Shown here one piece after another: positions 16,118-26,300 of a DNA stretch of 64,000 bases. Both the position numbers and the translations under genes were made by a program. Under the pieces are notes generated by a model, which made no database searches, had not been told where the DNA came from, and saw only the letters and a program-made list of their open reading frames with translations. The stretch is taken from contig NZ_JAMJWG010000015.1 of NCBI RefSeq assembly GCF_024435355.1, positions 218,061 through 282,060 of the forward strand, given 5' to 3'. Origin of the DNA: Streptomyces odontomachi (GTDB taxonomy: Bacteria > Actinomycetota > Actinomycetes > Streptomycetales > Streptomycetaceae). Each line of letters starts with the position of its first letter. Within the stretch, counting starts at the first letter, position 1.

Positions 16118-16996
16118 ATGGGTTGGCTACCGGCGGGTGACGGGTACGAAGTCACCCTCGTGGAGGGGCGGGTGGCCGCCAGGAGCACGGCGGGGCGCTC
16201 AGCGGGGCGGCAGTTGAAGACGCTGCCGAAGAAGGTGCGCGAGCATCCCGAGGTGGACCGGCTGCGCCGGCTCGCCGAGTGGCTGGACCGGCACGTCGCG
16301 TCCTGCCTGGCGCAGGTGGACGCCTGGATGGTGTCCTCGTTGCCCGTGCCCACCGGGCTGCTCGCCCGGGTGTGGCCGGACGAGGCCTGGCAGTCCGTGC
16401 TGCGTGACATGGCCGTCGTCGGGGACGACCCCGACGAGGTCGGCTTCCTCCGGGACGCGACGGAATCGGGCGAGTTGCGGGTGGTCAACCTCGACGGGGA
16501 GACGGTCAGGCTGTCGCCGCACACCGTGACTCTGCCGCATCCGGTGCTGCTGCCGGACCTGGACGACCTGCGGGAGTTCGCCGCCGAACTCGGCATCACC
16601 CAGCGGGTCGAGCAGATCCACCGGGCCACGTGGGCGAAGCCCGCGGAGGCGGAGCTGAAGAAGAACGCCACGGACGTCGACGAGTTCGCCGGGGGCCGCT
16701 TCGCGTCCCGCTTCGGCCTGGCGGCGCGCGCCACCTCGCTCGGCTACCGGGTCTCCGGTGGCTATGCGTCCTGCCAGATCCGGGAGACGGGCACCGCGGG
16801 CACGGTCGAGGCGTCGGTGTGGATCGGCGAGCCGTACTGGGACGACGAGGTGGAGACCGGCTCGCTGACCTGGCGCGACCAGGACGGGCGGGCGCTGCGG
16901 CTCCGGGCGGTCGGCCCCGTCGCCTGGTCGGAGGGGATGCGGATGGCCGCGGCGCTGTACGCCGGCCGCACGGTCGAGGAGGGGAAGGACGCATGA
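16118..16996 (+). CDS. DUF4132-like protein, first gene of the MoxR/vWA island
   Basis: 292 residues from ATG 16118. It has no signal peptide or membrane helix. The C-terminal half (about 165-285: EFAAELGITQRVEQIHRATW, VDEFAGGRFASRFGLAARAT, GYRVSGGYASCQIRE) resembles the C-terminal part of DUF4132, as in E. coli MolR/YehI. The N-terminal part holds charged helices (LPKKVREHPEVDRLRRLAEW). It is far shorter than MolR, so the family's N-terminal region is absent or replaced by the next, very large protein. Its stop overlaps the next start by four bases (ATGA), so they are translationally coupled. Function unknown; the neighbours suggest a component of a vWA-MoxR system. Confidence 0.75.
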   Translation: MGWLPAGDGYEVTLVEGRVAARSTAGRSAGRQLKTLPKKVREHPEVDRLRRLAEWLDRHVASCLAQVDAWMVSSLPVPTGLLARVWPDEAWQSVLRDMAVVGDDPDEVGFLRDATESGELRVVNLDGETVRLSPHTVTLPHPVLLPDLDDLREFAAELGITQRVEQIHRATWAKPAEAELKKNATDVDEFAGGRFASRFGLAARATSLGYRVSGGYASCQIRETGTAGTVEASVWIGEPYWDDEVETGSLTWRDQDGRALRLRAVGPVAWSEGMRMAAALYAGRTVEEGKDA

Positions 16997-19900
16997 GCAC
17001 GGAAACGGGCGGCGGCACCGAAGCCGAGGAACTGCTGAAGGCCGGGGCGGTCCTGCCGCCCGGCACCGACGGCGGCGACCGGGCGGTTCCCCTCACCGCC
17101 CGCACCTACCGCCATCCCGCGCTCGACGGCCGCCTGGTCGTGCGGCTGGTCGCGGGCGAGCTGGGCATGGCCGAGGACCTGGCCGCCGGCTTCCTCGGCC
17201 TGGAGCCGGACGGCGAGCCCGCCGAGGTCGGGCTCGGGCTGCGCCAGGCCCTGGGCTTCCCCGAGTGGGTCCTCGTGCACCATCCGAAGGACGGGCACCA
17301 CGCGCTGGCGATGGTGCCCGAGCTGAAGAAGGCCACCCGCCAGATCAAGTCCAAGCCCAAGAACGCCATGGACGCCTGCCAGGCACTCGCCGACCGGCTG
17401 GCCGTGGCGGTGCCGCACTTCCTGCCCACGTTCTACGAGGAGGTGGGCCGGGCCTTCCTGGGCGCCGACAACGCCACGTACGCGGCACAGGTGTTCGGCA
17501 AGGCACGGGCGGCCGAGGCGTCCCACGGCCTGGCGATCGACGAGGAGCGCCTCGACGCGGTCTTCCTGGAGTTCGCGCTGGCCGGGGCGCTGCCTGTGAA
17601 GACGCTTTCGGGATACGCGAAGGAGTTGGCGCGCCGGGTCCCTGCGGACGAGGCGCTGCGCAGGTTCCGCAGGCTGTGCGTGCGCCGTACCGCGGGAGGG
17701 CTTCAGCCGTCCGCGCAGATGGCGACCGACCTGCGCCGGCTGGCCAAGGCCGCGGGGACCGACGGCGACACGGAGGAGCAGGGCTACCTCGCCGAGCTGC
17801 TGGAGCTGCCGCCGACGATGAGCGCGGCGCTCGGCTGGTGGAAGGCACACCGCGCGGCGCTGGTGGCGCTGGCCCGCCGGGAACCGGGGATCCGCGGGAA
17901 ACTGCTGGACCTGATGCCCGAGGCCAACGACAGCGATCTGTGCGCCCTGTGGCTGGAGATCCTGGAGGAGTCCGGCGCCACCGAGGGACTGGGCTCCGGC
18001 GACATCGCCGCGGAACTGCGGCCCGCGGACGGCACGGCGGGCTGGCTCCGGCGCTTCCACCGGGCCAGGCTCCTCGGATGGCGTGGCTCGGCGGCGCGGC
18101 TGCCCGCCCTGTACCCGCTGGTGGAGCGGGTGGCGGACCGGCTGCGTGCCGAGCTGACCCAGGCCGGGGAGGAGCTCGACGTCATCTCCGACCTGGACCT
18201 GCTGGACCTGCTGCTCGCCCTGGACGTCCCCGTCCGCACCCCCGGCAGGAACGAGTACCTGCCGCTGGAGCGCTGGGCGGACGGCGAGGGCCAGCGCGAC
18301 CTGCTGGCGGTCTCGAAGGACGAGCGGTTCGGGCCCGCGTTCCACGGCGCCGCCGAACGGTTCGGCAACGACCGCGACGGCCAGCGGGCCATCCACCGCC
18401 TGGTCGGTTCCCCCGGCGGGCGGCCCATGCTGGCGGCGTGGGTGCGCGACGTCGCCGCGCGGCCCCTGGCGGCCGGGCTGCCGGCGCTGCCCGCCGCGAT
18501 CAGCAGGCTGACCTGGCTGCCCGGCGAGGCGCTCGCGCTGGCGGAGCAGGAGGTCACCGCCGCGGCCTCCGCCGACCTCGCCACCGAGCTGGCCAGGACC
18601 CTGCGCGGCGGCCTGTTCGACGAGCTGGGCTGGCCCGAGTGGGACCAGGCGGTCGCCGACCTGGCGCCCGTACGCCACCACCACGGCCAGCGTGTCACCA
18701 CCGCCGAGGCCTGGCCCCACCTGGTCGTCGCCGGTGACACCCGGGTCCGCGTGCTCGGCCCCGAGGGCGTCGCCCTGGAACACGACCTGCGCGTCAACCG
18801 CAGGGAGCTGTCCGGCCAGCCCGGCTTCCACTACGTGGACGGCGAGCTGCTCGTCTTCTGGCGGTACAACTACTACGGCGATCTGCACGGTTACTGGCAC
18901 ACCGCGGCCGGCGAGCCGCAGCGGCTGGAGGGCAGCCACGTCAACGTGTGGCAGCCCCGGGGCAACGACACGATCTCCCTGGCGCTGCCCGGCGGCGGGC
19001 GCACCACCGGCGGTGGGGTCCTGCACCGCGGCGACACCGCCCTGCCCGCGGAGCGGCCGGTGGCCACCGACGGGACCTCGTACTGGGTGTGGCTGACGTC
19101 CTCGGAATCCGGCGCTGACCGCTCCGGCTGGCACGAGTACGACCCGGCCACCGGCAGCCACGGCCGGCCCGCAGGGCCGAGCTTCCTGGCCGACGCGGTG
19201 TCCGGCTGGCTGCGGCCCGCCCCCTCCGACACGCCGTCACCGTTCGGCGTCCCGGTGAACGGGCTGGTCGGCTGGCGTGTCACCCACCTGCCCGACAGAT
19301 CCGTCGGGGAGGACCTGTCCGGGCGCACGGTCACGGTCGGCAACGCCGAACACGGCCGCTGCACCCTCCGCGCCGCACTGACCTTCCCCGGCGACGACCG
19401 GCCCCGTGCGCTCGCCCACTCCTGGCGCAGCCTCAGCATCATCGACCCCGACGGGGTGATCACCGCCGTCGCCGACGAGGGGTCCGACGGTCCCGGCGAC
19501 TTCAGCGCGGGCACACCCCTGCTGCCGCCCACGGAGTACTGGCACTACCTGCGCCCTCGCGACCCGGATGGCTCCACCGCGCTGCGCCGTGCCGACCGCG
19601 ACACCGCAGCCGCCCTGCTCAAGGGGGCCGCGGCCGTCAGGGACGACAAGGAGACCGGCCGGGACGGCGCACGCGAGATGCGCGAGCTGATCGCGGTCGT
19701 CCGTGACGTGCTGCCGCAGATCGGCGACGCAGCACTGGCGGCGGGCATCGCCGGCGTCGTGCGCTACACAGCCACCGAGCAGGACCACCTGGACCAGACG
19801 GCGGTCCGGCTGCGCCGGGCCCTGTCCGGCGAGCAGGACGAGGACGAGCAGGAGACCGGGCCCCGTGACGTGCTGCTCCAGGACGCGCTGGACGGGCTGA

Positions 19901-21918
19901 GCGGGCAGTACAACCGCTACCAGCGGCAGGGCGAATCCCGGACCGCAGCCGCCCAGTTGCGGATGATCGGCGCGGCGGTGCGCGAGCCCGCCGCGCTGCG
20001 CCCCGAAGGCCGCGTTCCGCGCTCCCACTTCGAAGGCCGCGGGCTGCCTTCGGCGCAGGCGGACTGGTCGAAGGCGGCCGGCGGGTGCGCCGCCGTCGCG
20101 TTCCGCGCCGCCTCGCAGCTCACCTCCGAGGAGCATCGCGCCGCGCTGACGGAGCTGCTGGGCGAGCTGGACGCGCTGGGCATGACGACGAACACCTCGC
20201 GGTGGCGCCGCTGCACGTTCAACCTGGACCACACCCAGATCAGCACCCTCAACGACAACGGCAACTGGTGCGCGCTGTGGCCCACGCAGGGCGCTGACGA
20301 CACCGCGTTCCTCGCCGTCATCGACACCTACTGGGAGAACGGCGGGCGGGGTTTCACCGCGGTCCACCACGATCCGTCCGGCCGGTTCGACGTGCCGGAG
20401 CCGTACCGGATACAGACCGCCGCGCCCCTCGGCGAGGACCGGGCCGAGGGCTGGTGCGAGGCGTTCCTGAACGCGGCCGCCGAGCGCGGTCCCGCGCCCT
20501 GGCGCCCCGCGGCGGCGGAGCGGTTCGCCGAGCTGACCGGGGTGACAGCCACCATGGCGCGGCTGGTCGTGGCCGGGCTGCCGTTCGTGGACAGCTACGA
20601 GCGCAACTTCCTGCCGCCCGAGGTACGCACCGCCCTCGGGGTCAAGGCGGCCGACGCCGCCGTGGCCCGCGGCGAGCTGCGGGACCTGGCCGTCGAGGTC
20701 CGCAGGGCCCTGGTCGGCGCGTTGCTGCCGGCCGACCCGGTCCGGCTCTGGACGGAGGGGCCGGACGTGGACGCCGCGGCGGCCCTGTGGATCGAGAAGG
20801 TGGGGCGGCGCGTTCCCGTTCCCGAGGCGCTGCTCGGCGACGCGAGCCGGACGCTGCGGATCGGCTGGCACCCGTCCCACGCGCTGCCCGCCCTGCTGGA
20901 GCCCGCGGCGTCCGCGCCGCTCAGCCGGGACCTGAACTGGGGCGTGCGGGGCGACCGGGTGGTCCCGCTGGGCGAGGACACGCGCGGCTTCACCGCGGAC
21001 ACGCTGGTCAGCGTCGTCGCGCTGGCCGCCTGGACGGCGCACCGGCTGCCCGCCGGCGACCCGATCCGGGCCGCCCTCGCGCCGGCCCTCGCCGTGGTGC
21101 GCGAGCGCCTGGCCAACCCGACGCTGGCGCTCGACCTCAACCGGTACGTGTCGCTGCCCGAGTTCCGCAAGGCGGCGGGCACCCCCACCGAGACCGGCGA
21201 CGGCTTCGAGCGGTACGGCGCCGTGCTCATGGCCACCCACGACGACCAGCCGTCCCCCGCGCTGCTCGTCCGCCATCTCGACCCCACCGGCTCCGACCCG
21301 TTCCTGCCCGCGCTGCGCGGGGCGGCCCAGCAGCCGTTCCCCGCGGAGGTGGCGCTGCGTGTCGCCCTCGATCCCGGCTTCGCCGAGCTGCTGGGGGACC
21401 CTGGCGACCCGGTCGCCGGGGAGCGCGGCAAGGACGGTTCGTGGTGGCCGCAGGACCCGTCCCGTTCGGTGCCCGGCCTGGTCGCCGAGGCGGCGGCCCG
21501 GCACCAGCTCGGCGCGGACGCGGCAGCGGTCTACCTGATGCTGCTGGCCATGCCGGACCCGGTGGACCGCAGCGTCGCCCGCTGGACCGGCTGGAAGCCG
21601 GCACGCCTCAAGGCCGCCCGCGCCGAACTGGCCGCCACCGACCTCGTCGTCGAGGCCACCCGGACGAGGGCGGGGCGCTCCCTGTTCCTGCCGGGCGGCT
21701 GGACGGACCAGGCGAGGGGGCTGCTGCCGCTCGAGCAGTGGAAGCTGCCCCTGTTCGGGCTGACGGCCGGCCAGCCGGCTCCGCTGGGCGTGGTCGTCCC
21801 CTTCGAGCCCGCCGCCGCGCTGTACCGGCGGGCCTGGCAGCGCGTCCTCGACGGCGACCCGCCGCGCTACGCGGAGCTGAAGGTGCGCGCCGGCCGCGGG
21901 CGCGGCAGGCGCCGCTGA
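16993..21918 (+). CDS. 1641-residue protein of the MoxR/vWA island
   Basis: A very large soluble protein without signal peptide. Residues 1-110 form a compact N-terminal part; about 110-560 is helical and Leu/Ala-rich, like repeat superhelices; about 600-860 is rich in Trp/Tyr/Gly strands (GFHYVDGELLVFWRYNYYGD, YWVWLTSSESGADRSGWHEY), like a beta-propeller or other beta scaffold. The last 150 residues contain a winged-helix-like segment (DRSVARWTGWKPARLKAARA followed by a short hairpin) and end in a basic tail (RAGRGRGRRR), so DNA binding is possible. I see no catalytic motif. The position between a DUF4132-like protein and a MoxR ATPase suggests a scaffold, substrate receptor or effector. A 13-bp-stem terminator follows. 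Confidence 0.75.
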   Translation: MSTETGGGTEAEELLKAGAVLPPGTDGGDRAVPLTARTYRHPALDGRLVVRLVAGELGMAEDLAAGFLGLEPDGEPAEVGLGLRQALGFPEWVLVHHPKDGHHALAMVPELKKATRQIKSKPKNAMDACQALADRLAVAVPHFLPTFYEEVGRAFLGADNATYAAQVFGKARAAEASHGLAIDEERLDAVFLEFALAGALPVKTLSGYAKELARRVPADEALRRFRRLCVRRTAGGLQPSAQMATDLRRLAKAAGTDGDTEEQGYLAELLELPPTMSAALGWWKAHRAALVALARREPGIRGKLLDLMPEANDSDLCALWLEILEESGATEGLGSGDIAAELRPADGTAGWLRRFHRARLLGWRGSAARLPALYPLVERVADRLRAELTQAGEELDVISDLDLLDLLLALDVPVRTPGRNEYLPLERWADGEGQRDLLAVSKDERFGPAFHGAAERFGNDRDGQRAIHRLVGSPGGRPMLAAWVRDVAARPLAAGLPALPAAISRLTWLPGEALALAEQEVTAAASADLATELARTLRGGLFDELGWPEWDQAVADLAPVRHHHGQRVTTAEAWPHLVVAGDTRVRVLGPEGVALEHDLRVNRRELSGQPGFHYVDGELLVFWRYNYYGDLHGYWHTAAGEPQRLEGSHVNVWQPRGNDTISLALPGGGRTTGGGVLHRGDTALPAERPVATDGTSYWVWLTSSESGADRSGWHEYDPATGSHGRPAGPSFLADAVSGWLRPAPSDTPSPFGVPVNGLVGWRVTHLPDRSVGEDLSGRTVTVGNAEHGRCTLRAALTFPGDDRPRALAHSWRSLSIIDPDGVITAVADEGSDGPGDFSAGTPLLPPTEYWHYLRPRDPDGSTALRRADRDTAAALLKGAAAVRDDKETGRDGAREMRELIAVVRDVLPQIGDAALAAGIAGVVRYTATEQDHLDQTAVRLRRALSGEQDEDEQETGPRDVLLQDALDGLSGQYNRYQRQGESRTAAAQLRMIGAAVREPAALRPEGRVPRSHFEGRGLPSAQADWSKAAGGCAAVAFRAASQLTSEEHRAALTELLGELDALGMTTNTSRWRRCTFNLDHTQISTLNDNGNWCALWPTQGADDTAFLAVIDTYWENGGRGFTAVHHDPSGRFDVPEPYRIQTAAPLGEDRAEGWCEAFLNAAAERGPAPWRPAAAERFAELTGVTATMARLVVAGLPFVDSYERNFLPPEVRTALGVKAADAAVARGELRDLAVEVRRALVGALLPADPVRLWTEGPDVDAAAALWIEKVGRRVPVPEALLGDASRTLRIGWHPSHALPALLEPAASAPLSRDLNWGVRGDRVVPLGEDTRGFTADTLVSVVALAAWTAHRLPAGDPIRAALAPALAVVRERLANPTLALDLNRYVSLPEFRKAAGTPTETGDGFERYGAVLMATHDDQPSPALLVRHLDPTGSDPFLPALRGAAQQPFPAEVALRVALDPGFAELLGDPGDPVAGERGKDGSWWPQDPSRSVPGLVAEAAARHQLGADAAAVYLMLLAMPDPVDRSVARWTGWKPARLKAARAELAATDLVVEATRTRAGRSLFLPGGWTDQARGLLPLEQWKLPLFGLTAGQPAPLGVVVPFEPAAALYRRAWQRVLDGDPPRYAELKVRAGRGRGRRR

Positions 21919-21927
21919 ACCACGGGT

Positions 21928-21958
21928 GGTGCGGCACCGGTCCCGCCGGTGCCGCACC
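21928..21958 (+). terminator. strong hairpin inside the MoxR/vWA island
   Basis: A 13-bp perfect stem (GGTGCGGCACCGG/CCGGTGCCGCACC) with a 5-base loop sits 10 bp after the stop of the 1641-residue gene. It probably ends or attenuates the upstream transcript, separating genes 1-2 from genes 3-5 of the island. Confidence 0.75.
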
Positions 21959-21990
21959 CCCGGCAGCGCACCACCAGGGCCACCACCACC

Positions 21991-22080
21991 CCCTATGACG
22001 ATCACGACGGCCCATGACGGCCCATGACGGCCCATGACGGCCCATGACGGCCCACGACGGGCCGTGACGGCCCGTGACGA
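21991..22080. repeat. 10-bp tandem repeat array before the MoxR gene
   Basis: About nine 10-bp units fill the gap between the hairpin at 21928-21958 and the MoxR start. Four perfect CCCATGACGG units span 22011-22050, with variants before (CCTATGACGA, TCACGACGGC) and after (CCCACGACGG, GCCGTGACGG, CCCGTGACGA). The 10-bp period places each unit on the same face of the helix, which would suit cooperative binding of a regulator. The repeat could also just be slippage-prone DNA. Confidence 0.85.
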
Positions 22081-22123
22081 TCACGACGATCCTGACGACG
22101 GATCGAGAAGAGAGAGACACCGC

Positions 22124-23302
22124 ATGACCATCGCTGAGCAGGCACCGGCACCGCCGGCTCCCCGGCAGGTGCTGCCGGCAGAGGAACGCCACGCCACCGA
22201 GCTCGCCTTCCTCGCCGCCCACGACGACGGGGCCCGCCCGCCCGGCTGGGTGCTCACGCCGCGCGCCGTGGTGACGTTCGTGTGCGGCAGCGACGGCGAG
22301 ACCCTGGAACTGCCCAGGTCCCGGGCGAAGGCCGCGGGCGCCGACCTGCCCGCCAAGCTGGCGATCACACCGAAGTTCGTCGGTGAGCGTGCCCTCGTCG
22401 AACGCTGCGTGGTCACCCTCGCCGGCGAGCGCGGCCTGCTGCTCGTCGGCGAGCCCGGCACCGCCAAGTCGATGCTGTCCGAGCTGCTGTCCGCCGGCGT
22501 CTGCGGCACCAGCGCGCTGACCGTCCAGGGCACCGCGGGCACCACCGAGGACGCCTTCCGCTACGGCTGGAACTACGCGCTGCTGCTCGCCCAGGGCCCC
22601 ACCAGCCAGGCGCTCGTCGACTCACCCGTGCTCACCGCCATGCGCACCGGCCGCGTCGCCCGTATCGAGGAGATCACCCGCTGCCTGCCCGAGGTGCAGG
22701 ACGCACTGGTCTCCATCCTCTCCGACCGGCGCGTCAGCGTGCCGGAGCTGGCGGGCGGGGACGACGCGACGGTCTCCGCCGCCGCCGGCTTCACCGTGAT
22801 CGCCACGGCCAACCTGCGCGACCGGGGTGTCTCCGAGATGTCCGCCGCCCTCAAGCGGCGCTTCAACTTCGAGACGGTGCACCCCATCGCCGACGTCGAC
22901 GCCGAGATGGCGCTGGTCCAGCGGCAGGCCACGGCCACCGTGGAGCGGGCCGGCGCGGCCTTCAGCGTGGACGACGCGGTGCTGGACGCACTGGTCACCG
23001 TCTTCCGCGACCTGCGCTCCGGCCGCTCGGCCGAGGGCTGGGACGTGGAGCGCCCCGGCACGGTGATGTCCACGGCGGAGGCCGTCCACGTCGCCGCCTC
23101 CCTCGGGGTCGCCGCGGCCTACCTCCCGGGCGGCGACGTTCTCGACCTCGTTCCCGGGCATCTGCTGGGCGCCGTCCGCAAGGACGACGCCGCCGACCAC
23201 GAGCGGCTGCTCGGCTACTGGGACGGCCCGGTGCGGCGCCGCGCCGAGAGCGGCTCAGCGATGTGGCGGCGGCTGTGGGACCTGCGGGAGAGCCTGCGGT
23301 GA
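22124..23302 (+). CDS. MoxR-family AAA+ ATPase
   Basis: 392 residues. A single MoxR/RavA-like AAA+ module carries Walker A GEPGTAKSM (about 109), a Walker B region ARIEEITRCLPEVQDAL, sensor-1 VIATANLRDRG and arginine-finger segment MSAALKRRFNFE. An N-terminal 95 residues (ELAFLAAHDDGARPPGWVLT) is family-specific. The order MoxR, DUF5682-vWA, SWIM corresponds to E. coli yehL, yehM/yehP, yehQ. MoxR ATPases generally work with vWA partners to remodel target complexes. The gene overlaps the next by four bases (GTGA). GAAGAGAGAG before the start serves as ribosome-binding site. Confidence 0.93.
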   Translation: MTIAEQAPAPPAPRQVLPAEERHATELAFLAAHDDGARPPGWVLTPRAVVTFVCGSDGETLELPRSRAKAAGADLPAKLAITPKFVGERALVERCVVTLAGERGLLLVGEPGTAKSMLSELLSAGVCGTSALTVQGTAGTTEDAFRYGWNYALLLAQGPTSQALVDSPVLTAMRTGRVARIEEITRCLPEVQDALVSILSDRRVSVPELAGGDDATVSAAAGFTVIATANLRDRGVSEMSAALKRRFNFETVHPIADVDAEMALVQRQATATVERAGAAFSVDDAVLDALVTVFRDLRSGRSAEGWDVERPGTVMSTAEAVHVAASLGVAAAYLPGGDVLDLVPGHLLGAVRKDDAADHERLLGYWDGPVRRRAESGSAMWRRLWDLRESLR

Positions 23303-26300
23303 CGACCAGCCAGGCGACGGAGCCAGCACCGGGGGACGCGGCCGACATCGGCCTGGACCCCCGGGCCGTGGTGGACGCCCTCGCCGGTGCGCAACGGCCC
23401 TTCCTGCTCGGCGTGCGCCATCACAGCCCCGCACTGGCCGCCGTGGTGCCGGCGCTGCTCGACGCGGCCGGGGCCGAGACGGTGTGCGTGGAGCTGCCCG
23501 CCGACTTCCAGCCGTGGATCGAGCACCTGGGCGACCCCGCCACCCTCGCTCCGGTGGCGCTCGCCGGGTCGGGCAACGACGGACGGCTCGGCTTCTACCC
23601 GTTCGCCGACTTCTCCCCGGAGCTGGCCGCGATCCGCTGGGCCAGGGCGCACGGGGCGGAGGTGATCTGCTGCGACCTGCCGCTGTCCGACCCTGGGTGG
23701 TCCCCGCCCGAGGCGCCCGGCGGTGCAGGGCCGGACGGTGCAGCCCCGGACGGTGCGACCGCGGGGCCGCACCGCCGGGCGCCCCGTTTCGGCGACGCGC
23801 TCGCCGCCGCGGGCACCGGCCGTGCGGGTGACGACATGTGGGACCGCTCCGTCGAGGCGCTGGCCCCCGGCTGCCCGCCGGAAGCGGTGCGGCGGGCGGC
23901 ACTGGGCGTGGGCTGGGCCCTGCGCCGCGACGCCGAGACCGGCGGCGGCGTCCCCGCCACGGACCGGGCGCGTGAGGCGCACATGCGCCGCACCGTGGCC
24001 GCGGCCGCAGCCGCGGGCAGGCAGGTCGTCGCGGTGATCGGCGCGTTCCACGCGGCCGCGCTGGTCGAGCCCGCAGGGGCTGGCGGCGGATCGGCTGGCT
24101 CCGCGTCGGATGCCGCCGCGTCGGACGCCGCCGCGCGGGCCGGCGTCTCCTCGGCCGCCGGCGCGCCCGCACGGACCGGGGCGGGCCAGGGCAGCGGTTC
24201 CGAGCCGCCCGTCACCTCCCTCGTGCCGTACACGTTCGACCTGCTCGACTCCCGGTCCGGCTACCCGGCGGGCATCCGTGACCCGCGCTGGCAGCAGGCG
24301 GTGTTCACGGCGGGCGGCGACCCGGATCGAGTCCACTCGGCCGCCGCCCGGTCGGTCACCGACATCTGCCGGGAGCTGCGGGCCGCCGGGCACACCGCGG
24401 GCACCGGGGAGGCCGCCGAGACGGTCCGCCTCGCCAACGACCTGGCCCGGCTGCGCGGGCTGCCCGCCCCCGGCCGCGGCGAACTCCTGGAAGCGGTCGG
24501 CACCGTCCTCGGCCAGGGTGAGCCGCTGGGCCGCGGCCGAGCGCTCGCCCGCGCCCTGGAAACGGTCATGGTCGGCACCGTGCGCGGCCGGACCGCGCCC
24601 GGCACCCCGCGCTCCGGGCTCGGCCCGGCCGTGGAGGCCGAGCTGGCCGAATTGCGCATGCCCGATCCGCACGCCCCCGACCCCCGCGAGATGCGCCTCG
24701 ACCCGCTACGCTCCGACCTGGACCGGCGCCGCGAGACCCTGCTGCGCCGCCTGCTGATCTGCGGCGTCGGCTACGGGCAACCGACGCAGGTCGCCGGAAC
24801 GGGCGACGGCGCCGCGCTGACCACCCGCTGGCAGATGGCATGGACCCCGTCCGTGCCCGCGCTGCTCGACCTCGCGGGCGTGCGGGGGGTCACTCCGGCC
24901 CTGGCCGCCGAGGGGACGCTGCGCGAGACGTTCCGCCGCGAGGTCGCGGAGGGCGGCCCCACCAGCCCGCAGCTCATCGGCGGGCTGCGCGCCGCCGCCG
25001 AGTGCGACCTGCCCGACCTGGTCGACGACCGGCTCGGCAGAGCCGCCGACGTGCTGCCCGCCGAGGCGTCCCTGCCCGAACTGCTCGACGCCCTCGACCT
25101 GCTGGAGTCGCTGCGCCGGCAGCACCTGCCCGGCACCACGCCGGAGAGCCGCGAGGGCACCCTCGCGCTCTCGGAGACGTTGCTGGACGCCGCAACCCGG
25201 GCCCTGCCGGGACTCGCGGGCAGCGAGGACCCGCAGGACGCCGCCGCCCTGGTCGCCTTCGCGACCCGGGCCGCCGAACAGCGGCTCGGCCTGAGCATGG
25301 ACCACGTCCTCGGGCAACTCGTGCGCACCGGCTCCCCGCTCATCCAGGGCGCGGCCTCGGCGGCCCGGGTGCTCCTCGACCTCGACGGCCCCGACACCCT
25401 CGGCGCCCGCGCCGCGGGCTGGATCGACACGGCCACGCACGCCGACGCCAGGCTGCGCCTGTGCCGCCTGCTCACCGGGCTGCTGTCCGCCGCCGGCCCG
25501 CTGCTCCAGGCGACCCCCGCGATACTCGACCCGGTCCTGGACCGTATCGACCACCTCACCGACCAGGACTTCCTGGACCGGCTGCCCGCGCTGCGCGGTG
25601 GCTTCGACACATTGTCGCCGGCCGGGCGCGACCGGCTGCTGGCGACCGTCGACGAACGTCTCGGCGACCGCCTCGACCTCACCCTGAGCGCCCCGCCGGA
25701 ACTTCTCGCCCTGTGGACCGCCGCCGACGCGGCCGGCCTCGCCGCCCTGGAGGCCATCCGGCGCGCGGCTCCGGAACCGGTCACCGTCGACGGCCATCCG
25801 GTGGCCGATGTCGCGACAGGACGGGGGACGGACGAGGCGGACGAGGCAGGCGAGGCAGGCGGGACGGACGAGGCAGGCGGGACGGACGGGACGGACGCGA
25901 AGCCGCAGACCGAGTCGCGTGCCGGGTTCCGGCGGCTCGCCCCGGTCGACCGCTGGCGGCTGCTCCTCGGCCGCGAGAGCCAGCAGCTGCCCTCCGGCTG
26001 CCGCCGCTACGCGAGCGCGCTCGACGAGCTCTACGGCAGAGGCAGGGGCGAGGGTGCCGCCGACTTCGCCGGTGGCCACGGCGACGGCGGTGGCCGGGAG
26101 GCGTCGTTCCCCACCGCGCGCGAGTGGGGCGAGGAACTCCAGGCCCTGTTCGGCTCGGAGATCAGGGAGGAGGTGCTCGCCCGCGCCGCCGACGCCGGGC
26201 GCACAGACGTCCTGTACGAGCTGGACCCGGGCGCGGTGCGGCCGTCCGTCGAGCTGCTCACCTCGGTGCTGTCGCTCGCGGGCGGCATGCCCGAACAGCA

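Noticed and set aside
19237..22035. 932-codon minus-strand open frame opposite the 1641-residue gene
   Set aside because: Arg/Gly/Gln-rich shadow without motifs. It reads through the terminator hairpin and part of the tandem repeat.
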